The notes under the pieces: model-generated | Databases searched by the model: none | The model's input: only the letters and a program-made list of their open reading frames with translations | Told to the model about the DNA's origin: nothing | Part shown: positions 17,305 to 26,188 of the stretch, one piece after another | Numbering within the stretch: position 1 is the stretch's first letter | How the letters are laid out: each line of letters begins with the position of its first letter | Source: Alphaproteobacteria bacterium | Lineage (GTDB): Bacteria; Pseudomonadota; Alphaproteobacteria; UBA8366 | Assembly: GCA_021774335.1 (NCBI GenBank) | Contig: JAJFJD010000019.1 | Location: forward strand, 96,099-160,098 | DNA length: 64,000 bases | Reading direction: 5' to 3' | Translations under genes and position numbers: made by a program

Positions 17305-19974
17305 CTAAATTCGCGTTTCCGACCCGGCCCCGCTGAACCGCTCCAGTACGAAGGGCATCACGCCGCCGGCCTCGAACCAGCCGACTTCGCGGGCCGTGTC
17401 GAGGCGGCATTGGACCTTTGTTTCAACGACCGCGCCGTCCGGTTTTGTAAAGCGTACGATCACGTCCTGATTGACGTTGATGCCTTCGTCGACGCCCAGG
17501 ATAGCGACGGTTTCTGCGCCATCCAGTCCGAGCGAAATCCGGCTCTCGCTGTTCTGAAACTGCAACGGCAAAACGCCCATACCGACGAGGTTGCTGCGGT
17601 GGATGCGCTCGAAGCTCTCGGCGATGATCGCCCGGACGCCCAGCAAATGGGCCCCGCGCGCGGCCCAATCGCGCGATGAGCCGATGCCGTATTCGCGCCC
17701 GGCAACGACCACTAAGGGCCGGCCTTCGTCAGCATACCGGGTGTGGGCGTCGAAGATCGTCATGATCTCACCGGACGGCTGATGTACGGTCCAACCGCCC
17801 TGACGGTCCGGAGTCATTTCGTTCTGAATATGCGGATTGTTGAACGTGCCGCGCATCATGACTTCATGGTTGGCGCGGCGTTGCAGAAAGCCGCTGTAGT
17901 CCAAAGGGTTTACACCGCGGTCGGACAGGTAGTCACCGGCGACGCTGCCTTTGAGGATACGGCTGCCCGGTGAGATATGATCGGTCGTCACGTTGTCGCC
18001 GAGCATGGCAAGGACGCCCGCCCCTTCGATGTTGCCGTTGAACCTCTGTTTAACGGCCGTCTCTAGGAAAGGCGGCTTCAGGATGTAGGTGCTGTCGTCG
18101 TCCCAGGCATAGGCGCCGCCGTCACCGGGATCGATCGCGTCCCACAGGGCAGACCCTTCGGTCTGATTGACATCGCGCGCGGCGAACAGGTCTTGGGTCA
18201 CGTAGCGGCGGACGGCGTCGTCAATTTCCTCGGCGCTGGGCCAGATATCCTTCAGATAGACGGGCTGGCCATTCTGGTCTTCGCCCAGCGGCGATGTCGT
18301 AATGTCCTCCAGCATCGTGCCGAACAGGGCATACGCAATGACCAGGGGCGGCGAGCCGAGATAGGCCAAATCGATATTCGGATGGATCCGACCTTCGAAG
18401 TTGCGGTTGCCGGACAGGACAGCGGCGACGCTCAGGTCGTTGGCGGTGATGTCCTCGGCGATATCATCGGGCAGGGCGCCGGAGCCGCCGCAACAGGTCA
18501 TGCAGCCATATCCGGTGACATGAAAGCCCAGTTCCTCCAGCGGCTTCATCAACCCGGCATTCGTCAGATAACCGCCGACGGCCCGCGACCCGGGCGACAG
18601 GGATGTCTTGATCCAGGGCTTTGCGGTTAGCCCTTTCTCTCTCGCTTTCTTCGCCAGTAATCCTGCCGCCAGCATGACGTTGGGGTTGGACGTATTGGTG
18701 CAGGAGGTGATCGAGGCAATGACAATATCGCCGTCACGCAGCGTGCCGGATGCGGGGGTGCTGTCGGCCTTGTCCTTGCCGAGTGCTTCCTTCGCCGAGT
18801 GGGGCACCTGACTCAATGGAACCTGGCTTTGCGGTAGCTTCGGTCCGGCGAGGCTGGCTTCGACACGGCTCACGTCGAATTCGATGATATCGGAGTAGGC
18901 GCGGTCTACCGTATCGTCGCGCCACATTCCCTGCGCCTTGCAATAGGCCTCGACCAAGGGAACCTGATCGCCGCGCCCGGTGAGATGCAGGAAGTTCAGA
19001 GTTTCCGCATCCGTCGGAAAGAAACCGACGCTGGCGCCGTATTCCGGGGCCATGTTGGCCAGGGTCGCGCGTTCGGGCAGGCTGAGAAAGTCCAGGCCCG
19101 GACCGATGTATTCCACGAATTTCTGCACCACACCGTGTTCGCGCAGTGTCCGGGTCATTGCCAGGACGAGGTCGGTTGTCGTCGCCCCTTCGCTCAGGCG
19201 GCCGACCAAGCGCACGCCGACGACATCCGGCATCACCATGCTGACGGGCTCGCCCATGGTTGCTGACAGGGCCTCGATGGCGCCGATCCCCCAGCCGAGG
19301 ACGGAGAGCGCGTTGATCATCGGCGTATGGCTGTCACAGGCCAGAAGACTGTCCGGGAATGCAATGAGGCCATGCTCGTCGTCGTCTTCAGACCAGACAA
19401 CGCGCGCCAGTGATTCAAGATTGATCTGATGACAGATGCCGAGACCGGGCGGCAACACGCGGGTGTTCCGGAACGCCTTCTGGGCCCATTTTGCGACCCG
19501 GTAACGTTCGGCGTTCCGCTCGAACTCCGTCTTCATGTTCTGAGTAAGGGCGTCGGCCTGTCCGGCGACGTCGACGATGACCGAATGGTCCATGATGAAA
19601 TCCAGCGGCCGGACCGGGTTGACGACGTCCGGGTCTCCACCGACGGCCGCCATCCGCTCGCGCATGGCGGCGAGATCGGTGAGCAGGGGAATGCCCGAGA
19701 CATCGTGCAGCATGATGCGGGTCGGAAAGAAATTGATTTCCGCGGGGTTCGTGGCGTTTGCGGCCCAGGTGGAGAAGGCCTCGATGCTTTCCCGTCCGAC
19801 CGTCTCGCCGTCTTCCTTGCGTAGCGCATTCTCCAGCAAGACCTGCAGGCAATAGGGCAGTTTGCTCGCGCCGGTCAGGCCCGCGGCTTCCGCCTTCGGC
19901 AGGCTGAAATAGGTGTAGCGTTTGCCGCCGACGTGCAGTTCATCCTTTGCGTTGAAACTATTACCGCGTGTCAT
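17305..19974 (-). CDS. acnA: Aconitate hydratase A
   Basis: The 889-residue enzyme is full length for AcnA/IRP1-type aconitases. It contains QINLESLARVVW, CDSHTPMINALSVLGWGIGAIEA, SCTNTSNPNVML and GCMTCCGGSG for the [4Fe-4S] ligands, and GREYGIGSSRDWAARG in the C-terminal swivel domain. It isomerises citrate and isocitrate in the TCA cycle. The conserved C-terminal Arg and Ser patterns look intact. The start at 19974 is supported by the family N-terminus (MTRGNSFNAKDELHVGGKRY). Confidence 0.96.
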   Translation of the reverse strand: MTRGNSFNAKDELHVGGKRYTYFSLPKAEAAGLTGASKLPYCLQVLLENALRKEDGETVGRESIEAFSTWAANATNPAEINFFPTRIMLHDVSGIPLLTDLAAMRERMAAVGGDPDVVNPVRPLDFIMDHSVIVDVAGQADALTQNMKTEFERNAERYRVAKWAQKAFRNTRVLPPGLGICHQINLESLARVVWSEDDDEHGLIAFPDSLLACDSHTPMINALSVLGWGIGAIEALSATMGEPVSMVMPDVVGVRLVGRLSEGATTTDLVLAMTRTLREHGVVQKFVEYIGPGLDFLSLPERATLANMAPEYGASVGFFPTDAETLNFLHLTGRGDQVPLVEAYCKAQGMWRDDTVDRAYSDIIEFDVSRVEASLAGPKLPQSQVPLSQVPHSAKEALGKDKADSTPASGTLRDGDIVIASITSCTNTSNPNVMLAAGLLAKKAREKGLTAKPWIKTSLSPGSRAVGGYLTNAGLMKPLEELGFHVTGYGCMTCCGGSGALPDDIAEDITANDLSVAAVLSGNRNFEGRIHPNIDLAYLGSPPLVIAYALFGTMLEDITTSPLGEDQNGQPVYLKDIWPSAEEIDDAVRRYVTQDLFAARDVNQTEGSALWDAIDPGDGGAYAWDDDSTYILKPPFLETAVKQRFNGNIEGAGVLAMLGDNVTTDHISPGSRILKGSVAGDYLSDRGVNPLDYSGFLQRRANHEVMMRGTFNNPHIQNEMTPDRQGGWTVHQPSGEIMTIFDAHTRYADEGRPLVVVAGREYGIGSSRDWAARGAHLLGVRAIIAESFERIHRSNLVGMGVLPLQFQNSESRISLGLDGAETVAILGVDEGINVNQDVIVRFTKPDGAVVETKVQCRLDTAREVGWFEAGGVMPFVLERFSGAGSETRI

Positions 19975-20079
19975 TGAGGTTCCTTTTGAAGACAGTCAGT
20001 CCCGACAGACTGGACATCGGCGCCAATACTATGCGGTTCCAATTGATTGGCAAAATCGCGTCGTTCCGCCGGCGACCGT

Positions 20080-20838
20080 CTACTCGGGCAGGACTTCTTC
20101 CGCGACGGCGAGGGCGTTGAAGGCTTGCGGGAAGCCGGAGTACGGGCCGGTCTGGGAGATGGCTTCCAGGATTTCGGCGCGGGACAGGCCGACATTCATT
20201 GCCGATGGGAAGAACTTCCGCTGCTGCGATTCCAAATTGGTGGCGGTAAAGGCGGCGACGGAACAGATCATGCGCTGACGCAGGGAGATGCCGGGGCGGT
20301 TCCAGACTTCGCCATAGAGGAAATCGATGGCCGTCGAATAGAGCCCGCTGGCCGCCGAATCCGGCGCCGCATATCCGCCTTGGGACCGCTCGCCGTGCAA
20401 GGTCTGCATGGTCTGGCGGCCCATCGACAGGAGTTCATCGAGATCGGCCTCGGTCAGGTCTTCTTCGGGTTGCGGTATGCCTCTCTCGCCGAGCACCGTG
20501 CGGACGACCTCCAGCGAGTTCAGCGCCGTCGGAAACCCTGTGTACATCGTGCAATGGAGCATCACCTCCTGGATCAAGCGGGGGCTCATGCCGATATTAA
20601 GGCCGGCGCCGACGAAATCCGCCAGCTGCGGCAGGCGTTGCGTACACGTGAGGGCCGACAGGGTTGCGAGAACCCTGTCCTCCAGCTCGAGGCCGGGCCG
20701 GGCCCAGACCCGGCCGAACACGACCTCGTCTATGAGGCCCGAAAATCCCGGCAACAAATCGGGATCGGCTCTTTCGCCCAGTCCCAATTGCTTTCTTATC
20801 TCCGCGCCGGTACGGCGCAGGTCTTCACGGGCCGTCAT
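20080..20838 (-). CDS. Double carboxymuconolactone decarboxylase-like protein
   Basis: The 252-residue protein appears to hold two CMD/AhpD-like halves. The first (about 30-130) has VFGRVWARPGLELEDRVLATLSAL and GMSPRLIQEVMLHCTMYTGFPTALN. The second (about 155-250) has LYGEVWNRPGISLRQRMICSVAAF and GLSRAEILEAISQTGPYSGFPQAFNAL. No CxxC peroxidatic pair is present, so it resembles decarboxylase-type rather than AhpD-type members. The 326-residue track ORF is too long; ATG 20838 gives the family N-terminus. The substrate is unknown. Confidence 0.75.
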   Translation of the reverse strand: MTAREDLRRTGAEIRKQLGLGERADPDLLPGFSGLIDEVVFGRVWARPGLELEDRVLATLSALTCTQRLPQLADFVGAGLNIGMSPRLIQEVMLHCTMYTGFPTALNSLEVVRTVLGERGIPQPEEDLTEADLDELLSMGRQTMQTLHGERSQGGYAAPDSAASGLYSTAIDFLYGEVWNRPGISLRQRMICSVAAFTATNLESQQRKFFPSAMNVGLSRAEILEAISQTGPYSGFPQAFNALAVAEEVLPE

Positions 20839-20939
20839 GTCTGGTTCCTTCACATTTTGGAGTGCGCCGCAATGCTGCGGCCTTCGCAGGGTGAGGTCAA
20901 CCCGATGCGGACAACTCCGGGTGCTCATCGCCGTATCGT

Positions 20940-21032
20940 CTAGATCAGCCGGTTGCCCAGCATTCCGGCCAGCATCGCGCTGACGAAGATCACCGATTCC
21001 GTATGCCCGGCCACCAGTCCGGCGAGGGCGGG
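20940..21032 (-). pseudogene. Duplicated 3'-terminal fragment of a yeeE/yedE-type gene
   Basis: On the minus strand this segment reads PALAGLVAGHTESVIFVSAM then LAGMLGNRLI and a stop. The intact gene at 22737 ends PAIAGLAAGHTESVIFVGAM then LAGMLANRVIQTIRR. Only the last 30 or so codons are present and no upstream part is seen. It lies immediately beyond the stop of the AT-rich orphan gene, so the orphan is bracketed by two imperfect direct copies of the yeeE tail. Confidence 0.8.
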
Positions 21033-21038
21033 ATGGTA

Positions 21039-22682
21039 CTAGTTGGTAACATCCGCGCATGCTCCTTGGCCGCTGATTCTCTCATCGACAACCAAAAACA
21101 GCCCCTTCGCTGTATTGAGTAAGATTTCGTTTGTTTGAGGAAGGAGGCGAGGAAGATTTAGATTTGCTCGTATGCTATCTTTTGTCGCGCCATGGCCTCG
21201 GACTGATGATATCCGTCCAGAACGCTTAATTGCGAAAATTCCCTTATACGTTGTCATGATGGCCACATCCGAAAGCGGCATCTCGGTAATGTATCTTATC
21301 TTGGCGCCCTTCAACTCTGGCGGTAGCGGAATTGGTTCTAGTTCATATTGCCGTGTGAGTTCGAGAAGCTCGTCACCACCACTTTCCAATTTCCGCCTCA
21401 GGAGGACACGGTCGAGTCCGGGCAACTCGAATATCTGCGGCAGATAATGCCTGTTTCGAGAATGTGTCCCCGAAATAGGTTTAGCGGGATTCTTGCCATC
21501 ATAAACGTACAGTTGGTCGGCACCTCTCAAAATAACGATACCGCGGGATGGTACGTCGATAATCCGCGATTGAAGAACTAAATTTAGCCCACTATCTGCC
21601 TTTATTCGTTCAATGCCGCTTCTAGTGGCGCGAAGAAACTGCCGAATCTTTTTGTCATTTTTGATGGGCATGTATTGAAGGAACAGGAAACTATCGAGAG
21701 CGTTTAGAAATCTTATGTCGTGCCATTTCTTAAATCGCGTAATGATTTTTTGTTCACCTAACGAAAAATTATCGGCCCGCTTGGTTACCGGAACGAGCAT
21801 GACGTACTTGTTGGCCTTAACGATAAGGCTGTTAAGGCTGGCGATATAGGATATGTCGGTAAAGCTGCTTTTTCGCTCGGATCGCCGCTCAATTGCAGAT
21901 GGATTTATGAGCTTTTCCAGAAAGTACGAGAACATCCGTATCAGGAAAGGTCTAGTGTCGGTGTTCCGTGCGGGTTCGGCCTCTACCACATTAATTAATT
22001 GGCCAGCTTTGGTTAGCAGGAGGATACGGCGGGGCGAAATTTCAGGTGCTAAGCCTTCCCAATTGTCAGTAAGTATGGCTACGGCAGAGAGTGTAGGGAG
22101 ATCGATGATTTTATCGACATTTCCAATAACTTTCGGTTCGGACCCCGCTATTGGCCTTGTCGTTCGGCCCTCCAAGAAGAAAATTCCAGAATCTGTCGCG
22201 ACAATCGATCGTTTCCAGCCCGGTATGTAGGTCCATATACGGACACGCGAATTTAGTTTCACTGTATCTAAAGCAAATGGTCGAAACTTGCCGCTGGAAT
22301 TGTCGAGTAGTGTCAATTGTCCCGCACGTTCACCAAGGACCCGTCCGGTGTGCTTTTCCTCCAAGAACCTGATTGGGAAATTTGGATCGTCGCCGCCGGG
22401 GTAGGGGACCAATGCATGGTCGTCGGAGATTGTCCATTTATCAGGCTGACGCGACTCCCAAAAAATGAGCGGTCGTTTCGCTTTCGAAATGTTTCGTAAA
22501 CGTACCGAAAATCTTGAAAAGCGAGATTTATCCGTATCTGTTGGTTCACTGTTTCTTATTGGCACGACGCATAAATTTGCGTTGCCAGCTTGAACGGGAG
22601 TGTAGAGACCGGTTGCCAGCATCACGATTGCCAGAAATCCGACAGCAGAATAATAAGCCAGCATCATGCAACTTTTATTCAC
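21039..22682 (-). CDS. AT-rich secreted orphan protein, possibly beta-propeller-like
   Basis: I do not recognise this 547-residue protein. It has a hydrophobic N-terminal signal (AVGFLAIVMLATGLYTPVQA, cleavage about residue 32). The rest is rich in beta-strand-like stretches of repeated character, such as WKRSIVATDSGIFFLEGRTT, DVAIMTTYKGIFAIKRSGR and NEILLNTAKGLFLVVDERI, which resemble blades of a propeller; that is inference. Base composition and codon use are clearly AT-richer than both neighbours, suggesting transfer. It sits between two copies of a yeeE 3' end. No catalytic motif is evident. Confidence 0.65.
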   Translation of the reverse strand: MNKSCMMLAYYSAVGFLAIVMLATGLYTPVQAGNANLCVVPIRNSEPTDTDKSRFSRFSVRLRNISKAKRPLIFWESRQPDKWTISDDHALVPYPGGDDPNFPIRFLEEKHTGRVLGERAGQLTLLDNSSGKFRPFALDTVKLNSRVRIWTYIPGWKRSIVATDSGIFFLEGRTTRPIAGSEPKVIGNVDKIIDLPTLSAVAILTDNWEGLAPEISPRRILLLTKAGQLINVVEAEPARNTDTRPFLIRMFSYFLEKLINPSAIERRSERKSSFTDISYIASLNSLIVKANKYVMLVPVTKRADNFSLGEQKIITRFKKWHDIRFLNALDSFLFLQYMPIKNDKKIRQFLRATRSGIERIKADSGLNLVLQSRIIDVPSRGIVILRGADQLYVYDGKNPAKPISGTHSRNRHYLPQIFELPGLDRVLLRRKLESGGDELLELTRQYELEPIPLPPELKGAKIRYITEMPLSDVAIMTTYKGIFAIKRSGRISSVRGHGATKDSIRANLNLPRLLPQTNEILLNTAKGLFLVVDERISGQGACADVTN

Positions 22683-22736
22683 AAATTATTTATACAAATG
22701 CAATGAAAAATTAGTCGTCAGGGCAATGCATATTGC

Positions 22737-23156
22737 TCAGCGCCGGATCGTCTGGATAACCCGATTGGCCAGCATGCCCGCCAGCATCGCGCCGACGAAG
22801 ATCACCGATTCCGTATGACCGGCGGCCAGGCCGGCAATGGCGGGGCCGGGGCAGAGGCCGACGAGACCCCAGCCGATCCCGAACAGGGCTGCGCCGAGGA
22901 CCAGCGGCATGTCGAGTTCACGGTTCTCGGGAATCTGGAACTCGATTTCGAGGACCGGCGATGCGCGTTTCTTTGCCTGCGTGAACCCGATCGCGGCGAC
23001 GCCGACCGCACCCGCCATGACGAGCGCGAGGCTGGGATCCCAGTCGCCGAGGATATCGAGAAAGGCAAGGACCTTTGCCGGATTGATCATCTGCGAGACC
23101 GCGAGACCCAGGCCGAACAACAGGCCCGACAGGAAGGAGACGACGGCGGCGATCAT
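22737..23156 (-). CDS. YeeE/YedE-family sulfur transporter, second half
   Basis: The 139-residue membrane protein starts MIAAVVSFLSGLLFGLGLAV. It carries the signature GLGLAVSQMINPAKVLAFLD and GWGLVGLCPGPAIAGLA, typical of the C-terminal half of YeeE/YedE (TsuA-like) thiosulfate or sulfur-compound transporters. Its ATG overlaps the TGA of the upstream half by ATGA, so the two are translationally coupled. The longer track ORF (231 aa) is rejected because the family start is internal. Confidence 0.85.
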   Translation of the reverse strand: MIAAVVSFLSGLLFGLGLAVSQMINPAKVLAFLDILGDWDPSLALVMAGAVGVAAIGFTQAKKRASPVLEIEFQIPENRELDMPLVLGAALFGIGWGLVGLCPGPAIAGLAAGHTESVIFVGAMLAGMLANRVIQTIRR

Positions 23157-23578
23157 GCGGCCCCCGTGTGACGCATGAGGAACAGCGTCGCCATGGCGAT
23201 GGCCATGAACAATATCGTCGCGCCGATTGACCGGGGCGACAGGCGCGCGATGCCGCAGACGCCGTGGCCGCTGGTGCAGCCGCTGCCGAGGCTCGACCCG
23301 TAACCCACCAGCAGGCCCGCGACCACGAGCAGCGGCGTGTCCGCATCGAATTCCACGACGAAGGGCGCGGGGGCTAGGAGATTGTATAGCGCGGCCCCGG
23401 CGACCAGACCGGCAAGGAAGAGAACCCGCCACCCCAGGTCACCCAGCGGAAAGGTCAATGCGCCGCCGAGAATGCCGCTGATTCCGGCAATGCGGCCTTT
23501 GAAGAGGATCAAGACGGTCGCGGACAGGCCGATCAATCCGCCGCCGATGAGGGCCGAAAGAGGAGTGAAATTGTCCAC
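23153..23578 (-). CDS. YeeE/YedE-family sulfur transporter, first half
   Basis: The 141-residue membrane protein contains SLGSGCTSGHGVCGIARLSP, the cysteine-bearing pore motif of the N-terminal YeeE half. I place the start at GTG 23578 because GGAGG lies 7 nt upstream and the membrane domain begins right after it; the track start at 23629 adds a polar Arg-rich leader. Together with the overlapping downstream gene it forms a split two-subunit transporter importing thiosulfate or a related sulfur species across the inner membrane. Confidence 0.85.
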   Translation of the reverse strand: MDNFTPLSALIGGGLIGLSATVLILFKGRIAGISGILGGALTFPLGDLGWRVLFLAGLVAGAALYNLLAPAPFVVEFDADTPLLVVAGLLVGYGSSLGSGCTSGHGVCGIARLSPRSIGATILFMAIAMATLFLMRHTGAA

Positions 23579-23664
23579 GCCGCGCCTCCGTGTTTGCCGC
23601 CGCGAAATCCTGACTGGATACCGCGGCAACGGCCTTGATTCACCGCAACCGGCTCATGGGAGCT

Positions 23665-24516
23665 CTACACCCTTCGGACCGAAGAGACCGGCTGGTTCTC
23701 GTTCTCCTGAATATACCGGACGATATCGTGGAAAGGTGCTGTGGATACGCACATATCCATCGCGTTGGCGTGGAGGAAGCGTTCGGGCGCGATCCAGATA
23801 CCGACATGACCTTTCCAGAAGACGAGGTCGCCGCGTTGCAGCACGTCCTCGTTTCCATCGTAAGGCATCGGGGATCCGAGCCCGGCTTCCTGCATGTCGC
23901 TGTCCCGGGGGGCATCGATGCCGCACCGCATCAAAGCCAGTTGCACCAGCGCCGAACAGTCCAGGCCCCGGTCCGACCGGCCGCCCCAGACATAGGGCGC
24001 GCCCATGAAGCGCTCCGCGACGGCGACGTAATCATTCTCCGTGTCATCCAATTCCGCCAGATGCTGTGCCGGAACCCAACCGCCGGTCGCCAGTTCGGCG
24101 TAACGGCCTTTCGTTCCGATGACGGTGACCGGTGCGCAGATCGGCAGCGGCATGGTGCCCGGCGATCGCACATGCGGTTCGCCGTAAACGCAGGTGTGGA
24201 TCGCCGCGACGCGATGGGTCGGCGCGTGAACGGTGCCGCTCAAGGCCGCGCTATCGGTGTAACCGACATACCCGTCGGTCTGGTTCTGCACCCAGGCGAC
24301 GCCATCGGCATTCTCGAAGACGGTCACGGCCTCGCCGAACAGCAGTTCCGAGGAAAGTTGTGTGCCTGGCTCCGGCGCGCGGCGCTGCGGCGCGGTTTCT
24401 GTGACGACCTGTGCAGGCGTGCCGTCGACGAACCGCGCGGCCTCAACCTGACCCTTCAACCGTATATCGGCGAGGTCGTCCCGATAGGCATGCAGGCGTT
24501 TGTCCAGTGTCGTCAC
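23665..24516 (-). CDS. NlpC/P60 cell-wall peptidase with SH3-like domains
   Basis: The 283-residue protein has an N-terminal region with two SH3b-like segments (LLFGEAVTVFENADGVAWVQ; CAPVTVIGTKGRYAELATGGWVP). A C-terminal NlpC/P60 domain follows with the catalytic Cys in GLDCSALVQLAL and the His in GDLVFWKGHVGIWI. This architecture fits gamma-D-glutamyl dipeptidyl peptidases that cut or recycle peptidoglycan peptides. There is no signal peptide, so a cytoplasmic recycling role is likely. Confidence 0.85.
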   Translation of the reverse strand: MTTLDKRLHAYRDDLADIRLKGQVEAARFVDGTPAQVVTETAPQRRAPEPGTQLSSELLFGEAVTVFENADGVAWVQNQTDGYVGYTDSAALSGTVHAPTHRVAAIHTCVYGEPHVRSPGTMPLPICAPVTVIGTKGRYAELATGGWVPAQHLAELDDTENDYVAVAERFMGAPYVWGGRSDRGLDCSALVQLALMRCGIDAPRDSDMQEAGLGSPMPYDGNEDVLQRGDLVFWKGHVGIWIAPERFLHANAMDMCVSTAPFHDIVRYIQENENQPVSSVRRV

Positions 24517-24590
24517 GGTTCCGTATTTCCCATTCCGTCGCGTCGGCCGCCGTCACCATAGAGTATCCGACAGCGTTGCTTAACCGAATA

Positions 24591-25106
24591 TTACCCGCGT
24601 GGCATTGTCAGCGCCTCAAGAGCTGCCTTGGCTTTCTGCGGTCCGCTGATCCCGATAAAACCGATGGCTGATCGCCGCAAACCAGTGAAATCGATGTGTT
24701 CGATTGAATGATGGAACACCACATCGGCGGCGCCGTCCTTGTCGTTTTTGATCTCGATGGGGCCGATGTCCTTGGGCGTATAGGACTGGATGCTCGGCGT
24801 TTTCCAGCTTACCGAAATCACCGCGCGCCGGTCGGTCACCAGATAGCGGGTCTTGCGGGCCGCCATGATCTCCCGCGTTTTGGCGATCACGACGAACAAT
24901 CCGATGGCGACAAACAGCAGCGCCACGAATAAACTCACCGTCGTGCCGCGCTGCAATGACGCCCAAGCCCAAATCAACGCTAACCCCAAAAACGCACCCG
25001 CGAAGAAGCACCAGCCGTATTGCTTCCGCACCAGCCGGTCTTTGTCCGGCCGACCGTGCCACACCAGCGTCTCGCCGGGCTCGAGAAGGTTGTCGATCGG
25101 GTCCAT
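24591..25106 (-). CDS. PH domain-containing membrane protein
   Basis: The 171-residue protein begins MDPIDNLLEPGETLVWHGRP. Two adjacent hydrophobic helices follow (GWCFFAGAFLGLALIWAWASL and SLFVALLFVAIGLFVVI), then a bacterial PH-like beta domain with TRYLVTDRRAVI. Proteins of this layout are common membrane-bound PH (bPH2/YdbT-like) proteins without a known reaction. The track start at 25142 adds 12 residues; the family start is at ATG 25106. Confidence 0.75.
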   Translation of the reverse strand: MDPIDNLLEPGETLVWHGRPDKDRLVRKQYGWCFFAGAFLGLALIWAWASLQRGTTVSLFVALLFVAIGLFVVIAKTREIMAARKTRYLVTDRRAVISVSWKTPSIQSYTPKDIGPIEIKNDKDGAADVVFHHSIEHIDFTGLRRSAIGFIGISGPQKAKAALEALTMPRG

Positions 25107-25167
25107 GGAACGGAGGGTAGGGCGTCGGGCAGGATTTGTCACAGCGCGAAACTGTTACCGCCGTGAG

Positions 25168-26148
25168 CTAGGTACCCGCTTTCCAGCCGCCGCGGCGTTG
25201 GTCGACCGCGTGGGCCAGGATGCAGAGGATTTCGAACATCATGGTTGCGCCGACCAGGGCGGTGTTGCCGCTGGGATCGAACGGCGGGGCGACCTCGACG
25301 ACATCGCCGCCGACAAGGTCGAGGCCTTGCAGCCCGCGGATCATGCGCTGTGCTTCGTGCGTGGTGAAGCCGCCGATCTCCGGGGTGCCCGTGCCGGGGG
25401 CGTAGACCGGGTCGAGGCCGTCCACGTCGAAACTGACATAGGTCGGGCCGTCGCCAACCACGCGGCGGGCTTCGGCGATCACCGCGTCAATGCCGAGATC
25501 GTAGAATTCCTCGATGGTGATGATGCGCATGCCGCTGTCGCGGGCGAAATCCATATCGCCGGCGTCGAAGAGCGCGCCGCGGATGCCGATCTGTACTGTG
25601 CGTTTCGGGTCGAGCAGGCCTTCCTCGACCGCGCGGCGGAAGGGCGTGCCGTGGGTGTATTTCTCGCCGCCGAAATAACTGTCCGTCGTGTCGCTATGGG
25701 CGTCGAAATGCACCATGCCGACCGACCAGCGGGCGGCGACGGCGCGCATGATCGGCAGGGTGATCAGGTGATCGCCTCCGGCGCTGAGCGGCACGACGCC
25801 GGCTTTGACGATCTGTTCGTAGAAGCCGTGCACGCGTTCTAACGTGTCCATGAGGTTGATCGGATTGACCGGCGTGTCGCCCGCGTCCGCGACCCGGCAT
25901 AGCTCGAACGGGGCCAGTCCGGTGGCGTGGTTGATGCGGCGGATCAGGCTCGACATGTTGCGGATTTCGCGCGGACCGTGCCGCGCGCCTGCCCGGTTCG
26001 TGGTGCCGCCGTCCCACGGCACGCCGATCAGTGCGATATCGAGCTTGGAATAGTCGCTTTCGACCGGCAGCCGCATGAAGCTGGGCACGCCGGCGAAGCG
26101 CGGCATGGTGTTCAAGTCGGGCGGTTGGGCGTGGTCTTGATCGTCCAT
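25168..26148 (-). CDS. speB: Agmatinase / guanidino-acid ureohydrolase
   Basis: The 326-residue protein has all manganese-binding motifs of the arginase family: SAGGDHLITLP, GMVHFDAHSDT and YVSFDVDGLDPVYAPGTGTPE. It hydrolyses agmatine to putrescine and urea, or another guanidino acid such as guanidinobutyrate; sequence alone does not separate these. I choose ATG 26148 rather than the track's 26283 because residues before MDDQDHAQPPD are low complexity. Tandem CGTCCCT repeats lie at the start. A Leu/Val-type dehydrogenase lies 40 nt upstream on the same strand, which suggests nitrogen catabolism. Confidence 0.85.
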   Translation of the reverse strand: MDDQDHAQPPDLNTMPRFAGVPSFMRLPVESDYSKLDIALIGVPWDGGTTNRAGARHGPREIRNMSSLIRRINHATGLAPFELCRVADAGDTPVNPINLMDTLERVHGFYEQIVKAGVVPLSAGGDHLITLPIMRAVAARWSVGMVHFDAHSDTTDSYFGGEKYTHGTPFRRAVEEGLLDPKRTVQIGIRGALFDAGDMDFARDSGMRIITIEEFYDLGIDAVIAEARRVVGDGPTYVSFDVDGLDPVYAPGTGTPEIGGFTTHEAQRMIRGLQGLDLVGGDVVEVAPPFDPSGNTALVGATMMFEILCILAHAVDQRRGGWKAGT

Positions 26149-26170
26149 CGTCCCTCGTCCCTCGTCCCTC
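26146..26170. repeat. Short tandem repeat CGTCCCT x3
   Basis: Three copies of a 7-base unit (CGTCCCTCGTCCCTCGTCCCT) overlap the start codon region of the agmatinase gene. On the minus strand they give AGGGACG repeats that include a purine-rich stretch which could act as the ribosome binding site. Copy-number change here could alter translation, although that is speculative. Confidence 0.5.
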
Positions 26171-26188
26171 GCAATCCGGATCGCGCGG

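Noticed and set aside
20047-20943. 298-aa plus-strand ORF antisense to the CMD-like gene
   Set aside because: It has no domain character, while the minus strand shows two CMD-like halves.
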